From the NCBI GenBank assembly GCA_016928975.1, contig JAFGJR010000319.1, positions 1 through 24,968 on the forward strand: a stretch of 24,968 nt of DNA. The letters are read 5' to 3'. Positions 7,890-15,884 of the stretch are shown piece by piece. Origin of the DNA: Sedimentisphaerales bacterium. GTDB lineage: Bacteria; Planctomycetota; Phycisphaerae; Sedimentisphaerales; SG8-4. Each line of letters begins with the position of its first letter. The stretch's first letter is position 1. The notes beneath the pieces were generated by a model, which saw nothing but the letters and a program-made list of their open reading frames with translations, had not been told where the DNA came from and made no database searches. Position numbers and translations under genes: made by a program.

Positions 7890-7918
7890 TTGACAATCCT
7901 ATGTCGCGGCTGTAACAA
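7890..7918 (+). promoter_or_regulatory. Possible sigma-70-type promoter for the activase gene
   Basis: A perfect TTGACA (7890-7895) is followed after 17 bases by TAACAA (7913-7918), which keeps only three of six -10 positions. It would give a leader of about 220 bases. The -35 box is good and the -10 poor, so this is tentative. Confidence 0.3.
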
Positions 7919-8148
7919 GAGAGGTCGATCGCCTGGTTGCTCACAGCAACATGGAGCACAAATAATAGGTTATCCCCATTGGTGGGTGTCGCTGCGGCAG
8001 TCTCGCTGGGCCTTTTGTGAACGCGTGGGGATAGAAGGCGTAGAAGCGGTACGATGGACGGGTCCAAGTGCAGGAACCGGCACCTGCTCCGCAACGTGTT
8101 GGCTCGGCAGCCGGGATGGGTACTCACGATTGGGACGGGCACAGAGAC

Positions 8149-11100
8149 ATGGCATCAAAGAAGGAACCGGGGCCTCAGAAGGCCAAGGCGGAACTGTACG
8201 TAGGAATCGATATTGGCAGCAGTTTTCTGCATTGTGTCGGCCTGGCGCCGGACAGGTCGATCCTATACTGTCCCCCGCCGATCATGCACTTCGCCAACCC
8301 GCTGGGCGCGATGAAAGAGCTCTGGCAGGATATGGTTCATCGCTTCGGTCGTGATGCGATTCGCAGCACCGCCTTCACGGGCAGCGCCGCGCAGCCATTC
8401 CCGCGGGTCATGCCGGGCACCATCTTCGTGTATGACAGCGTGGCAATCCCGCGAGGCGCAGAGCTCGTGGCCCCGAAGGCCCAGTACCTCTTCCACATCG
8501 GCGCGAAGGACTCCTACTTCTTCAACCTTGCCGTCGTCGAAGGCCGCAAGATCATCCGCGAGTGGCGCACCGGCACAAAGTGCGGCGGCGGGTCCGGCAT
8601 GCTCGTCGAGAAGCAATGCCGCCGGCTCTTCCAAGGCGAGGTGCCCTCTCCGCAACTGGAGGACCCAGGCCCGTCGTCCGGGGAGCAGGAGAGGGAAGCC
8701 ACAGGCATGCGCAACCGCGCGAAGCTCCAGGAACGCATTGAGGAGATGTTCCGACGCGCCGAGGAGGAGGCGGTGCGGTCCCGCGAGCCGAGCGAGTTCC
8801 TCGCCCGGTGCGGCGTGGTCGTGCAATCCGACCTGATCCACAAGCAGAACGAAGGCGCCACACGCGTCGACAATTTGGCGGGCCTGTTCCGCACGGTGCC
8901 CCGCAACTACGTCATCGACGTGCTCGGCGCCCGGGACCTGGCGTCGTCGCTCGGAGAAGACAGCGAAGCGGTCGCCACGGGCGGCCTGTTTGCCAACGAT
9001 CTCGTGCGCGAGAACCTCTCCCAGCTTCTCAAGATGCCGATCATGCGACCGGAGCAATTCCAGAACATCGCTGCCATCGGCGCAGCCCTCAAGGCCATCG
9101 AGGAGGGCAATGCCTTCGTCTTCGACGTCGCCCAGCTTCAGGGCGTCGCCCGGTACAGCCGGGAGAAGCGATCCTTCGCCCCGCCGCTGTCGGCGAGTCT
9201 CACGTCCGTCCGCGAGAGCAGTCAGGCCCTGCACGAAACGATCCCCGCGGGAACCGAGGTCGTCCTCGGCATCGACGGAGGCAGCACGACGACCAAAGGG
9301 GCGCTGGTCGAAATCAAGACCGGCCGGCTCCTCGACAAGCTCTACATCAAGACCCACGGCAACCCGGAGGAATCGCTCAAGCGCGTCCTGCGATACCTCG
9401 CCCGGCACAAGGACAATGTCGTCATCAAAGGCGTCGGCGCGACCGGCTCAGCGCGAAAGCTCTACGAGAAGATCCTGCTGAGCAAGAGCAGGACGAAGCA
9501 GCTCGTCGAGCAAGAGGTCACGTTGTGCGACCGCATCACCGACGAGATCACCTGCCACGCCCTGGGCGTCAAGCACAACAATCCGGGCATCGACACGATC
9601 TTCGAGGTCGGCGGTCAGGACATGAAGTTCACGAGCTTCGGCCGTGACGGCACCGTCAAAGAAGCGAAGATGAATTATAGCTGCCAGGCCGGCTCAGGCC
9701 AGACCCTCGAGAACATGGCCGATGTGATCAACCTCGACGTCGAGAATACTCTTCAGGAAGCGGCGTTGCGTGCCCAGCGCGTGCCGATCATCGACTCGAC
9801 GTGCGGCGTGTTCATGGAGATGGACGAGAACCGGCTCATCGCCGAGGGCTTCGGCCGCGACGAGATCGCCGCCGCCATCCTCCGCGGCACCGCCGCCAGC
9901 TATTACTACAAATTTGTCGGTGGGGCGCAGCACGTCGGCAACAAGTGCTCCGCCCAGGGCGGCCCGGCATTGGGCAAGGCCTTTCTGGCCGCCCTCGCGC
10001 AGGTCACGGAGAGGGACATCGAGGCCTATCCCCATCGCGAGATGTTCGGCGCCTGGGGCCAGGGCCTCGACATCATCGAGCAGATCAGGCAACTCGAAGC
10101 GCAGGGCAAGAAGGTCGGGACCGCGTTCCGCGGCTGGGAGATCGTCGATATGCCCTTCCGCAAGCGCAAGGTCCTGTGCCGCGACCTGTTCGGCGAGAAA
10201 TCGTGCGGCGTCCGCGACTGCCAGCTCGAGGTCTTCGAGATCGAGGACGACGAGATCATCACCGGGGGCTTTTGCCCGCGTGGCAACTCCGAATCGGCCC
10301 GCAAGCCCAGAATCAACTACGTCGACCGCTACCACAAGATCTACGAGGAGCACTTCAAGAGGCAAGGCTGCCTGCTGAACGAGGCCGAGACGATCCATCC
10401 GGAGCGACCGACGGTCGGCATCAAGCGGAGCATGACGACGCTCGGCCACAAGGGCATCTGGAGCGCCGCTTTGTTCCAGAGGCTCGGGTTCTTCCCGGTC
10501 GTCTCGCCGCGAAGCGACAAGGACATCGCCAAGATCGGCGTGGACAACTCGCGGACGGAGTTCTGCATCGCCCGCAAGCTGGCCACCGGCCACGCCGCGA
10601 TCCTGAACAACCATCCCGCCATCCAGTACCTGTTCAATCCGAGCTTCATCGAGGAGCGAAAACCAGATCCGCCGGACCTGAAATACTGCATCTACACGGA
10701 GTCGGAAGGCTACGTCCTCAACGACGTCCTTTCGCTGGACAAGCACCGCCAGTTCAACCCCATCGTCCACTTTGGCGACCTGCCCCTGATGGTCCGGGAA
10801 ATCCGCCGCGAGTTCGCCAGGGTCGGGTTCCAGTACACGGACAAGCAGATGAAGGACGCGATCCGCTACGCCGACGACGCGGAGAAGAAGTTCCGGGCGG
10901 ACCTGTACGCCGAGGGGGACAAATTCCTCGAACGCGTTGAGCGCGAGGGCGAGCCGGCCTACGTCGGCATCGGCAGGGACTACGTCGTGCTCGACCCGGA
11001 GGCCAGCTCCAGCTCCGGCGCCATGTTCTCCCAGGTCCGCGGGCTCGACTACCTGCCCCAGGTCTTCCTGGAGCACCGGTTCCTGGAGCTGCCCATCGAC

Positions 11101-12828
11101 GAGTTCGTGCAGAACGAATTCTGGGTCGAGAGCGTCCGGATCCTGCAGGCGGGCCTGTTCGTCGCGAGGCATCCGAACCTCTTCGGCATTCGCATGGTGA
11201 ACTTCGCCTGTGGGCCCGACAGCCTGAAAATCTACATGGAAGAGCAGATTCAGCAGGCGGCGAACAAGCCCCTGCTCGTCCTGCTCACCGACGCGCAGAC
11301 GAACAATGCCCCCTTCGTGACGCGGACCGAAGCCCACGAGCGGGTCGTCAGCCAGACGAAGCCTTCTCCGCTGGACGTGGAGAGGCTGAAGATTCACTCC
11401 GCCGACGAGTACGACAAGCGCGTGTGGCTGATCCCGTACATGGGCGACGCCAGCCACGTGGCGGCGGCGGGCCTGCGGTACTTCGGCATCGACGGCCGGG
11501 TCCTGCCGACGAACACGCCGCGTGGCTACGAAGTCGCGCGCAAGCACGTCTATACTGAGGTCTGCTATCCCCTCAAAGGCGTCGTCGGCGACGCCATCGG
11601 CTTCCTCCAGGAGCAGATCGAGAAAGCCGGTCGCCGGTTCGTCGAGGACAACTACCTCGTCGTCCTGCCCACGAGCAGTGGGCCCTGCCGGTTCGGCAAA
11701 TATTCCGAAGTCCTCCAGCACTTCATGAAGCTGGAGGGGCTTGAGAAGGTTCCGGTGGTCGGACCCTCCTCGGAGACCGACTATGTGGATATTCCGCTGC
11801 CCAGCGGCTCGAAGGCGTCGGACAAGATCAAGATGCAGCAACTGCTGTTCAAGGGCATCAATGCGGCCGACCTGCTGGAGGACACGCTGCGCCGCTTCCG
11901 GCCGTACGCCGAAGACAATAGCGCGATGGATGCCCTCAAGCAAAATCGGCTGGAGCTGCTGGGCACGATCGTCGGCTCTGGTGCGAAGACGGACGAGTTG
12001 CTCCGCTGGGGCCACGAGACCGTCGCCCAATTCCAGGCGGCCAAAGTCCGCTATCACGAGCGCTTCCCGCTGGTGCTCTACATCGGCGAGATCTACATGC
12101 GCCAGCACGACCCCTACACTAACTTCGCGATCCGCCAGTTGGAGGACCAGCACCTGGAGGTCGTCCGCGACTCCATCACCGACTGGCTGCTCTACGTCAA
12201 TCGCATGAACCTGCGCAACGCCAAGCGCGACACGAGCCTGGGTTTGCAGGAGCGCAACCTCGGCCGGGCTTTGCGCTGCACCGGCAAGATGCTGCGCTCG
12301 ATCGTCAAGAGCAAGTACATGGCCAGCGTCGCCGCCAAGATCGCCGCGCCGTTCCACGAGGTGCTCCACGGCCGGCACGTCCTGCCGCATCCGATGGAGA
12401 TCATTGAGCTGCTCGAACGCAACCACGAGACGCACGGCAATATCGAGGGCGAATCGCCCTTGAGCACCGGCATCGCGTACTATCTCATGCACGACATGCT
12501 CCACCCGCACGGCGACGCCTGCATCTCCGGCATCTTCCACGTCGGCCCGTTCACCTGCATGCAGGAAGGCGTCGCGACCGCAAAGATCGAGGCGATGGTC
12601 AAGGAGTTTCGAAAGAAAAAGCCCGACCTGGTCTTCCCGATCATTCACGCCTTCTTCGGCGACTCGCCCAACGCGAACCTGGCGGCCGAGATCGCGGTCT
12701 TTCGCGAGCAGTGCTACCAGAAGCGCGATCTGATGTGCCGGAAGCAGGGCCCCGCGCACGGCCCGGAGATCCGCGAAGTCCCGTCCGCTCACAAGCACGC
12801 CGGCGCACATACGCACGCGGACCGATGA
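8149..12828 (+). CDS. Giant acyl-CoA dehydratase activase (tandem BadF/HgdC ATPase plus DUF2229-type region)
   Basis: A 1559-residue protein of the BadF/BadG/BcrA/BcrD superfamily. The first ASKHA ATPase starts at Tyr-Val-Gly-Ile-Asp-Ile-Gly-Ser-Ser (about 16-24), with cysteines in Thr-Lys-Cys-Gly-Gly-Gly-Ser-Gly (about 142) and Ala-Arg-Cys-Gly-Val (about 220). The second starts at Val-Leu-Gly-Ile-Asp-Gly-Gly-Ser-Thr-Thr-Thr-Lys (about 372), with Gly-Gly-Gln-Asp-Met-Lys, Ser-Cys-Gln-Ala-Gly-Ser-Gly and Ser-Thr-Cys-Gly-Val-Phe. A cysteine cluster follows (about 676-706), then a DUF2229-like block from about 754, and a C-terminal His-Gly-Asp-Ala-Cys-Ile-Ser-Gly-Ile-Phe-His-Val-Gly-Pro-Phe-Thr-Cys-Met region (about 1454-1471). 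Relatives use ATP and a [4Fe-4S] cluster to inject a low-potential electron into 2-hydroxyacyl-CoA dehydratases or benzoyl-CoA reductases. The substrate of these fused giants is not established. ATG 8149 is preferred (MASKK start), though it and in-frame ATG 8116 both lack a clear ribosome site. No separate dehydratase subunit genes flank it. Confidence 0.88.
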   Translation: MASKKEPGPQKAKAELYVGIDIGSSFLHCVGLAPDRSILYCPPPIMHFANPLGAMKELWQDMVHRFGRDAIRSTAFTGSAAQPFPRVMPGTIFVYDSVAIPRGAELVAPKAQYLFHIGAKDSYFFNLAVVEGRKIIREWRTGTKCGGGSGMLVEKQCRRLFQGEVPSPQLEDPGPSSGEQEREATGMRNRAKLQERIEEMFRRAEEEAVRSREPSEFLARCGVVVQSDLIHKQNEGATRVDNLAGLFRTVPRNYVIDVLGARDLASSLGEDSEAVATGGLFANDLVRENLSQLLKMPIMRPEQFQNIAAIGAALKAIEEGNAFVFDVAQLQGVARYSREKRSFAPPLSASLTSVRESSQALHETIPAGTEVVLGIDGGSTTTKGALVEIKTGRLLDKLYIKTHGNPEESLKRVLRYLARHKDNVVIKGVGATGSARKLYEKILLSKSRTKQLVEQEVTLCDRITDEITCHALGVKHNNPGIDTIFEVGGQDMKFTSFGRDGTVKEAKMNYSCQAGSGQTLENMADVINLDVENTLQEAALRAQRVPIIDSTCGVFMEMDENRLIAEGFGRDEIAAAILRGTAASYYYKFVGGAQHVGNKCSAQGGPALGKAFLAALAQVTERDIEAYPHREMFGAWGQGLDIIEQIRQLEAQGKKVGTAFRGWEIVDMPFRKRKVLCRDLFGEKSCGVRDCQLEVFEIEDDEIITGGFCPRGNSESARKPRINYVDRYHKIYEEHFKRQGCLLNEAETIHPERPTVGIKRSMTTLGHKGIWSAALFQRLGFFPVVSPRSDKDIAKIGVDNSRTEFCIARKLATGHAAILNNHPAIQYLFNPSFIEERKPDPPDLKYCIYTESEGYVLNDVLSLDKHRQFNPIVHFGDLPLMVREIRREFARVGFQYTDKQMKDAIRYADDAEKKFRADLYAEGDKFLERVEREGEPAYVGIGRDYVVLDPEASSSSGAMFSQVRGLDYLPQVFLEHRFLELPIDEFVQNEFWVESVRILQAGLFVARHPNLFGIRMVNFACGPDSLKIYMEEQIQQAANKPLLVLLTDAQTNNAPFVTRTEAHERVVSQTKPSPLDVERLKIHSADEYDKRVWLIPYMGDASHVAAAGLRYFGIDGRVLPTNTPRGYEVARKHVYTEVCYPLKGVVGDAIGFLQEQIEKAGRRFVEDNYLVVLPTSSGPCRFGKYSEVLQHFMKLEGLEKVPVVGPSSETDYVDIPLPSGSKASDKIKMQQLLFKGINAADLLEDTLRRFRPYAEDNSAMDALKQNRLELLGTIVGSGAKTDELLRWGHETVAQFQAAKVRYHERFPLVLYIGEIYMRQHDPYTNFAIRQLEDQHLEVVRDSITDWLLYVNRMNLRNAKRDTSLGLQERNLGRALRCTGKMLRSIVKSKYMASVAAKIAAPFHEVLHGRHVLPHPMEIIELLERNHETHGNIEGESPLSTGIAYYLMHDMLHPHGDACISGIFHVGPFTCMQEGVATAKIEAMVKEFRKKKPDLVFPIIHAFFGDSPNANLAAEIAVFREQCYQKRDLMCRKQGPAHGPEIREVPSAHKHAGAHTHADR

Positions 12829-12923
12829 CGCCGAGGCTGTGACGTTTGTCGGGTTGACTTCACTCAGGATTTGGCGCCAGGCCGGATGGTCGCCGCTGCA
12901 GCTTGATAGCCGGTCATTCACCC

Positions 12924-12963
12924 GAGGTCAGGACCGCGAGGGCCGATACGGTCACGAGACCTC
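12924..12963. terminator. Nested hairpin between convergent activase and thioesterase genes
   Basis: GAGGTC (12924-12929) pairs with GACCTC (12958-12963), and inside it GACCG (12932-12936) pairs with CGGTC (12949-12953). It is placed just before the thioesterase stop at 12970. A likely transcription end for one or both genes, without a T-run. Confidence 0.4.
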
Positions 12964-12969
12964 TGGCGG

Positions 12970-13476
12970 TCAGACCGCATTCTCGCTGTCGGGGGCCCTG
13001 AGCCGTTCCTTGCGCGCCTGGACGCGCAGCCGGGCGCTGTCGTAGCGCGCCTGCTCGTCGGGTGTCTGGGGCAGCAACGGCGGCGCTGGGACCGGCTGCT
13101 TGCGGTCGTCGAGGGTGACCAGGGTCAGGTGAGCGGTCGTCGCGACGATCTGCTCGCCGGTGTAAGGGTCCTCGCGAATGACCTGGACTCCCACCTCCAT
13201 GGAGGACCGGCTGACGTAGTTGATAGCGGCTTTCAGGACGACGTGGTCGCCGATGCGGATCGGGTGGCGAAAGACGAGCGAGTCGATCCCTGCCGTGACC
13301 ACCTCGCGACCACAGTGCCGCTGGCCTGCCATCGCGGCGACCATGTCGATCCAGCCGACGATGGCCCCTCCGAAAGCGGTGCCCTGCGGATTCGCCTGCT
13401 GCGGCATCACCAGATACCGCGTCTCCACCGCGCTCTGGCTCGGCGTTTTGCCCTTGTGCGTGCTCATGCCGCTCAT
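12970..13476 (-). CDS. Hotdog-fold acyl-CoA thioesterase (YciA/BACH type)
   Basis: A 168-residue single-hotdog enzyme that hydrolyses acyl-CoA thioesters in the cytoplasm. The signature Asn-Pro-Gln-Gly-Thr-Ala-Phe-Gly-Gly-Ala-Ile-Val-Gly-Trp-Ile-Asp-Met-Val-Ala-Ala (29-48) is the helix and catalytic-Asp segment of the YciA/acyl-CoA hydrolase family. It is followed by Val-Thr-Ala-Gly-Ile-Asp-Ser-Leu-Val-Phe-Arg-His-Pro-Ile-Arg-Ile-Gly-Asp-His-Val and Ser-Met-Glu-Val-Gly-Val-Gln-Val. The polar C-terminal extension of about 35 residues is basic and helical. Several starts are possible (GTG 13488, ATG 13476, ATG 13467), none with a clear ribosome site. It converges on the CoA-related activase, so a shared link to acyl-CoA chemistry is possible but they are not co-transcribed. 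Confidence 0.9.
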   Translation of the reverse strand: MSGMSTHKGKTPSQSAVETRYLVMPQQANPQGTAFGGAIVGWIDMVAAMAGQRHCGREVVTAGIDSLVFRHPIRIGDHVVLKAAINYVSRSSMEVGVQVIREDPYTGEQIVATTAHLTLVTLDDRKQPVPAPPLLPQTPDEQARYDSARLRVQARKERLRAPDSENAV

Positions 13477-13551
13477 AATGTCGCGCACGGCGCCGTCAAG
13501 TCAACAGGCTGCCCGCCGGAAATCCGGCGACCCGGGCCTATCAGCATAGGA

Positions 13552-14376
13552 TCAGAAGCGAATTTCGAGGCCGAGCACGCCCATCGGGCCCAGCTCCGCC
13601 TCGATCTCGTTGGGTAGGGCCTGGCCATCCTCGTATCGGATCTGGTCGTAGCCGACGCCGAACAGGCCGCTGAGGCTCAGACCCTTGTGCGTCAGCAGGC
13701 GGTACTTCAGCGCCAGTTGGGCCGACAGGATCTCGGGCGTGTGCGAGATGGGGATGGGTGCGAGGACCTCGCCGCACAGGCTCCAACGCTTCGTGAGCGG
13801 CCACGTCAGGCCGAAGCCGATCTGGGCACCGACCGTGGTGTAGCTGCGGTCCACGCTGTCGATCCCCTGCCCCGCCAGTGTATACTGGAAATCGAAAAGA
13901 GCGGCCCCGATGGAGGGATACAACTCAATCGTCCGGTCGCCCCAGTCGAGGGGCAGGCGGTAGCGATACCCCAAGCGGTACCAGTCGAGTTGAATGTTGG
14001 CCTTGACGGGCAGGCCGGCGGCAAACGCGATTGACTGGCTGACGAGGGGCTCGTCGAGCGTGCCGTCCCCGGACAGATGAATGATGCGTCCGCCGGCATA
14101 CAGGCCGTGATGACCGTAGAACAGGTTCGCCCAGAAGTCGCCCGCGTGGACGCTCTTCATGCCCAGTTCCCCGAGCGTGGGTCGGTCGATGCTCGTCGAG
14201 CCGGTGGTCCCGCCGGCCGGCGTCTGAAGGTAGCCATCGATGGACCCGAGGAGGAAGCTGGCCCCGGCATCCACCCGGAATCGGTCTTGCGCTCTGGATG
14301 CCGAGTGCGGCACAACAAGCTGGAGCAGTGCTGCGCATACCACTATTGTCTTGCGTCGTGAGTGACGAACGTTCAT
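13552..14376 (-). CDS. Putative outer-membrane beta-barrel protein
   Basis: A 274-residue exported protein. Residues 1-30 are a signal peptide (Arg-Arg-Lys, hydrophobic core, then Ser-Ala-Ser-Arg-Ala-Gln). The rest alternates polar and aromatic or hydrophobic residues in short amphipathic strands separated by Gly/Asp/Pro loops, for example Asp-Trp-Tyr-Arg-Leu-Gly-Tyr-Arg-Tyr-Arg-Leu-Pro-Leu-Asp-Trp. It ends Gly-Leu-Glu-Ile-Arg-Phe, with the terminal Phe that the Bam machinery recognises. This supports a barrel of perhaps 8-12 strands; no specific family is recognised. ATG 14376 is preferred over the in-frame start at 14397 because AAGGA lies eight bases upstream and the signal peptide begins there. 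A 7-bp hairpin sits in the leader. Confidence 0.72.
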   Translation of the reverse strand: MNVRHSRRKTIVVCAALLQLVVPHSASRAQDRFRVDAGASFLLGSIDGYLQTPAGGTTGSTSIDRPTLGELGMKSVHAGDFWANLFYGHHGLYAGGRIIHLSGDGTLDEPLVSQSIAFAAGLPVKANIQLDWYRLGYRYRLPLDWGDRTIELYPSIGAALFDFQYTLAGQGIDSVDRSYTTVGAQIGFGLTWPLTKRWSLCGEVLAPIPISHTPEILSAQLALKYRLLTHKGLSLSGLFGVGYDQIRYEDGQALPNEIEAELGPMGVLGLEIRF

Positions 14377-14392
14377 AGAGAGGTCCTTATCA

Positions 14393-14413
14393 GCCACAGT
14401 TTTGTGCTGTGGC
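14393..14413 (-). promoter_or_regulatory. Leader hairpin just upstream of the barrel gene ribosome site
   Basis: GCCACAG (14393-14399) and CTGTGGC (14407-14413) form a perfect 7-bp stem around a 7-nt AT-rich loop. On the sense (minus) strand it would lie about 16 bases before the start codon, directly 5' of the AAGGA ribosome site. It could stabilise the message or tune translation; this role is inferred. Confidence 0.35.
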
Positions 14414-14524
14414 CTCCTGGCCCATCGAGGGATCAGTGTCCACGACAGTCATCCGGCTCGATCGATGCTGTCGTGGGGTGAGGACTCCGGGCGTGTGTGT
14501 GCTCACCGGCTCAGAGCCTGCGTC

Positions 14525-14606
14525 GTCCCGGAATCTCCGGGACCCACCCGCGCAGACGCGGAAGCCCGCTTCAGGAAACGGGCTGGACCTCGGGGCTGAC
14601 GCCCCG
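14525..14606. repeat. Cluster of GC-rich palindromes
   Basis: Three hairpins lie in a row: GTCCCGGA-ATC-TCCGGGAC (14525-14543, perfect 8-bp stem), AGCCCG/CGGGCT (14563-14568 with 14579-14584), and CGGGGC-TGAC-GCCCCG (14591-14606). The last resembles dispersed palindromes I recall from planctomycete intergenic DNA; only a genome search could confirm that. Confidence 0.45.
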
Positions 14607-14942
14607 GGTCCGCGACGCCGTGCCGGCAGGAGGGCCCCTAGAGTCAAGCCGACTTTCGCCGCGACCGTGGGGAGTCCGATGTGATGGATGGCTTTGCGGT
14701 CCTGCAAAGGTGATGGGTAGGTCGTCCCGGTTCCACACGGCTGGATCAGCCGCAGTGCCGAGACTTGTGTCCGCCACGCGTCCTGCGTGGTCAGGCTCCA
14801 GGCCAGGGTGCTTCGTCAGCAGCTCCACCAGAGGAACGTCGTCCAGGATCGGATCGAGGAAAGGCTCTCTGTCATTCGTACGAGACCCTCGGGCAAGGAC
14901 CAGCAGTGCCGCGCACGTCAGCAGCGTCATGCACTCACGCAT
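14571..14942 (-). CDS. Doubtful small exported protein or relic
   Basis: An open frame of 123 codons whose first 20 residues look like a signal or lipoprotein-like leader (Met-Thr-Leu-Leu-Thr-Cys-Ala-Ala-Leu-Leu-Val-Leu-Ala-Arg-Gly). An acidic stretch follows (Phe-Leu-Asp-Pro-Ile-Leu-Asp-Asp-Val-Pro-Leu-Val-Glu-Leu-Leu). A weak AGGGGGC precedes ATG 14942; ATG 14930 is also in frame. After about residue 85 the composition turns to Pro/Arg/Ser/Gly typical of non-coding GC-rich DNA, and the 3' end runs into the palindrome cluster. It is either a short secreted protein of unknown function or a decayed gene. I recognise no family. Confidence 0.25.
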   Translation of the reverse strand: MRECMTLLTCAALLVLARGSRTNDREPFLDPILDDVPLVELLTKHPGLEPDHAGRVADTSLGTAADPAVWNRDDLPITFAGPQSHPSHRTPHGRGESRLDSRGPPAGTASRTRGVSPEVQPVS

Positions 14943-15305
14943 ACGCGCCCCCTGTTCGTGGGCTGCTGCACTGGGTGCGGCGTGGCTCTGGAGTTGTCAT
15001 TCTCATCATGCGGCTTTCTCCGATCTTGGACCACGAAGTGATCCGCCAACAAACCCTACGAAATACAGATGCCGGCGTCAAGACATCTCATACATCGTCC
15101 GCTGCATTTCCGGATGGAAAGTGGGGTGGGTCGAATAATATGGCCCTCCGCGTGAGAATATGTCAGGGTCGCCCCAGAGGGCATTCTGTCACCAGTCGCG
15201 GCGTCGGCAAGATGGTCCGGCGGCCTTCAACGCCGGGGCCAACAGGCGTTCGCCATCACTGCGGGCGAAAGCCTCTTCTGCGATGATCCGCCCGCTCGGC
15301 CGGTA
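14943..15305. other. Intergenic stretch without a supported gene
   Basis: About 360 bases downstream of the carbonic-anhydrase-like gene. All frames are either broken or of random composition. I see no clear promoter or terminator. Confidence 0.4.
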
Positions 15306-15815
15306 TCAGACACGGATGGGGTCGAAGGTCACCCGGGTGTGGTCGCTGTCGGTGAAGCGGGCATAGTAGAGCTCGATCTGCACGCCGAGGTGGGAGAGAA
15401 GGCGATCACAGATGGCGGCAATCGGCTTCATGTCCGCACGGGGCCGGTGGCTCTGGCCATCCGCGCCGGGACGCAGAAAGCCGGGTAGTCTTCTCGCGAG
15501 CATCCTATAGTACGCGCAATCCTCGTGATTGATCAGCACGACGCGATGGATCGAGTGGTGCCCTCCGCAAAAGAGATCGAGGCGCTCCCGCATGAACTTG
15601 AACTCCTTCGGCAGTTGCTCCGGGCGGGCCAGCACGCCGGCGCCACCGGCGACGACCAGCGGGATGAACTGCCCCTTCCTCAGGCCGAGCTGCCGCTCGA
15701 TGAATTGGTCAAATGCCGTCTGGAATCGGGGATCGCTGCAGTAGACGACCACCGCCTGCGGCTCCGCCTCCGGCATCGCCTCGTATGTCGTCACTGGGTT
15801 GACCGGCTCGGTCAT
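15306..15815 (-). CDS. Beta-carbonic-anhydrase-like zinc protein
   Basis: A 169-residue cytoplasmic protein. It has the beta-carbonic-anhydrase motif Cys-Ser-Asp-Pro-Arg (26-30), corresponding to Cys-x-Asp-x-Arg, and His-Glu-Asp-Cys (97-100), corresponding to His-x-x-Cys; together these are the Cys-His-Cys zinc ligands and the catalytic Asp-Arg pair. The usual Gly-His-x-x-Cys-Gly context around the second motif is changed to Asn-His-Glu-Asp-Cys-Ala, and the protein is shorter than typical enzymes of about 200-220 residues. Activity is therefore likely but not assured; a related putative-carbonic-anhydrase family is an alternative. AAAGGAGCG gives a strong ribosome site for ATG 15815. It follows the flotillin gene by 69 bases on the same strand and is probably co-transcribed with it. 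Confidence 0.78.
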   Translation of the reverse strand: MTEPVNPVTTYEAMPEAEPQAVVVYCSDPRFQTAFDQFIERQLGLRKGQFIPLVVAGGAGVLARPEQLPKEFKFMRERLDLFCGGHHSIHRVVLINHEDCAYYRMLARRLPGFLRPGADGQSHRPRADMKPIAAICDRLLSHLGVQIELYYARFTDSDHTRVTFDPIRV

Positions 15816-15884
15816 AGGCGCTCCTTTCGCATGGCACGCATTGTCGAGTCTCGAGGCTGCAATCCTGCCACTGTCGGCATCGCC

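Larger units (their letters stand above)
7554..8148. other. Intergenic region between divergent nitroreductase and activase
   Basis: About 600 bases. It contains an AT-rich island (about 7728-7768, with TAGTAG and TATTAG repeats), the candidate micro-ORF at 7702-7809, a short ATCTG/CAGAT hairpin at 7817-7830, and a possible promoter for the activase at 7890-7918. Two short inverted DnaA-box-like words (TTATCCCCA 7970-7978 and TGGGGATA 8026-8033) are noted without confidence. Confidence 0.4.

Noticed and set aside
7856..8033. DnaA-box-like words (TGTGGAAAA, TTATCCCCA, TGGGGATA) suggesting an origin
   Set aside because: Only three inexact boxes, widely spaced, without a clear cluster, dnaA gene or skew change; this is expected by chance.
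9694..12921. A 1075-codon open frame on the minus strand
   Set aside because: It is antisense to the activase, whose motifs are unmistakable; the Asp/Val/Leu/Arg-rich translation is typical of the reverse frame of GC-rich genes.
14390..14707. A 105-codon minus-strand frame overlapping the barrel gene leader
   Set aside because: It covers the palindrome cluster, has no ribosome site, and is Arg/Gly/Pro-rich with no family resemblance.
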